Made by a program: the position numbers and the translations under genes. Below the pieces are notes generated by a model. It saw only the letters and a list, made by a program, of their open reading frames with translations, was not told where the DNA came from and made no database searches. DNA of 64,000 bases, taken from NCBI GenBank assembly GCA_012064385.1, contig QRDG01001831.1:1160126-1224125 (forward strand), read 5' to 3'. Positions 62,938 through 64,000 of this stretch are shown piece after piece. This stretch comes from Puccinellia tenuiflora (taxonomy: Eukaryota; Streptophyta; Magnoliopsida; Poales; Poaceae). Within the stretch, counting starts at the first letter, position 1, and every line of letters begins with the position of its first letter.

Positions 62938-64000
62938 TGTAACATCCTGATTTTCAAGGGTTTAATTTTTTTTTTCTACAAAGGATGTTGCGACAAGATG
63001 CTAAAATAAATATTTTATTCGGCGGTAATAATTAATTCCAACATGTTTAGAATTAATTTGTGTTGAAGACAAAAGAAAATTTCTTATTGGATTTGATTTC
63101 TATTTGCCAATTTCTTATTTGGTTTATCTGGTTCTCTTATTGAGTGTTGGCCTTTAGACATACACACATGCATTGGCTTAGCCATGCATGGCACATGCAC
63201 GTGCATGCCATGCCCTTGGCTGGCTCATGTGCTTAACTAGTACTCCCTCCGTTCCAAATTAGTTGTCTTCTATTTGCCAAAAAGTGGATGTATCTAGACA
63301 TGTTATAAGTATAGATACATCCATTTTTTGGCAAATGGAAGACAACTAATTTAGAACGGAGGGAGTACTACAACATGCACCGATCGATTCTCTTCCTCTT
63401 ATTTTTCTTCTGTTGTTTTCCTACCGATGCACTAGCAAATCGATGGTTTAATTCTCTCCTTCTTTCTTCTGTTTCCTATCGACGATTTACCACACGCACC
63501 AGCCACATGCCCAGTCGAACCAGCCACCAGGCCCAACTGCACAGCTCAGCCGAGCGAAGCGTCCACGCCCAGTACGCCAAGCAACAATCGCCGCGTTGCT
63601 GCTTCGTCTTCTTGCACGCACGCAAACACCAGAAACTGCCACTGCCATTGCTTCGCCCCCGTCTAAATAAGGCACCCATTCGACTCCCTCTTGCTCTCCT
63701 CTTCCATCTCACGTCGCACTGCTATTCATTCGCATGACTCCGATTAATTCGTACTCACCTACTCTATATCAAGCACCCAGGTCGACTCATCCTCTTCTTG
63801 TTCATCTTCCACCACCACCCGAGCCATAGGCTCGCACCACAATCCATTCTCGCCGGAGCTCCGCCTTGGGGCGGCGCTCGCGTTCCCAGCAGCTCCGACC
63901 ACGAGAGGTCGAGCTGCTGCGCCACCAAGACCGCGCGGAGGAGAAGGACGGACCCAGGAACCAGAAGGTCTAGCTGCTGATCATCCAGGACGCACGACGC
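62938..64000 (+). repeat. start of the 3' LTR of the Tekay-like element
   Basis: It begins TGTAACATCCTGATTTTC and runs to the window edge. The first ~600 bp includes a Stowaway MITE and has no match in the 5' LTR. From ~63,535 it matches the 5' LTR, with one replaced block at ~63,729-63,800. The last ~190 bp appears identical to 54,064-54,252. Confidence 0.85.
63243..63365. mobile_element. Stowaway MITE, 123 bp, inside the 3' LTR
   Basis: Near-perfect TIRs CTCCCTCCGTTCCAAATTAG / CTAATTTAGAACGGAGGGAG enclose a GATACATCCA-type hairpin core. TA duplications lie at 63,241-63,242 and 63,366-63,367. Confidence 0.95.

Larger units (their letters stand above)
53731..64000 (+). mobile_element. Tekay/Del-like chromovirus retrotransposon (Ty3/gypsy), extends past the window
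   Basis: Order: mosaic 5' LTR, PBS, TA microsatellite, extra ORF, gag, pol (protease, RT, RNase H, integrase, chromodomain-like end), polypurine-like tract and the start of the 3' LTR. All genes are on the plus strand. Pol is open, but gag carries a frameshift, so this copy is not autonomous as sequenced. The 3' end and target duplication lie outside the window. Confidence 0.9.

Overview
The window looks like a piece of a large, repeat-rich grass genome, probably Pooideae and possibly Triticeae. The evidence is CACTA elements with CACGGCAAAG-type subterminal repeats, Stowaway MITEs with CTCCCTCCGTTCC ends, chromodomain-bearing Ty3/gypsy elements, L1-type LINE fragments, a grass-type LRR receptor kinase, and GT-AG introns throughout. 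No bacterial, organellar, rRNA or tRNA genes were seen. Nearly all of it is transposon-derived. The only host-gene signals are an LRR receptor-kinase pseudogene, a single DUF1475-like first exon, and a few weak fragments.

Layout. 0-9.6 kb is a mosaic of small insertions: a LINE 3' end, a 1.2-kb non-autonomous CACTA element with AAT target duplications, a solo LTR (GCGAT duplication) inside a foldback element, a Stowaway MITE, and a hAT MITE inside another Stowaway. 9.6-16.0 kb is the left part of a broken CACTA element (element 1). A second CACTA MITE sits 17 bp inside its left end, and a third CACTA-type end cuts its transposase gene. 16-25 kb is decayed sequence with minisatellites, an L1 fragment, an LTR-retrotransposon remnant and a second copy of the foldback element.

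25,051-38,616 is the centrepiece (element 2). It is a complete 13.6-kb CACTA element with matching CACTACCGG ends and a perfect AAT duplication. In order it carries left subterminal repeats, a tandem array of a ~353-bp unit, an internal block of the same subterminal motif, a C-rich leader, an apparent 5'-UTR intron holding two hairpins (one ~216 bp with a 5-nt loop), a three-exon TNP2-type transposase with a single 1-nt frameshift in a C-run, an intact seven-exon second gene (599 codons) resembling the plant En/Spm accessory transposase, and right subterminal repeats. Element 1 shares the array, the internal block and both hairpins, so two copies can be compared.

38.6-46 kb holds the host-like signals: the RLK pseudogene and the DUF1475-like exon. 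46.06-49.49 kb is a decayed Reina-like chromovirus on the minus strand with its short 3' LTR, interrupted by an unclassified ~2.9-kb element with internal duplications. 53.7-64 kb is a Tekay/Del-like chromovirus with a long, mosaic 5' LTR, PBS, an extra ORF before gag, a gag frameshift and an otherwise open 1,386-codon gag-pol. Its 3' LTR runs off the window.

The most interesting system is the CACTA family. A long hairpin, presumably transcribed, lies in the transposase leader intron. In the intact element nearly every arm difference is a G-U-compatible change, while the dead copy has also gathered true mismatches. An internal satellite array, homogenised separately in each copy, lies upstream.
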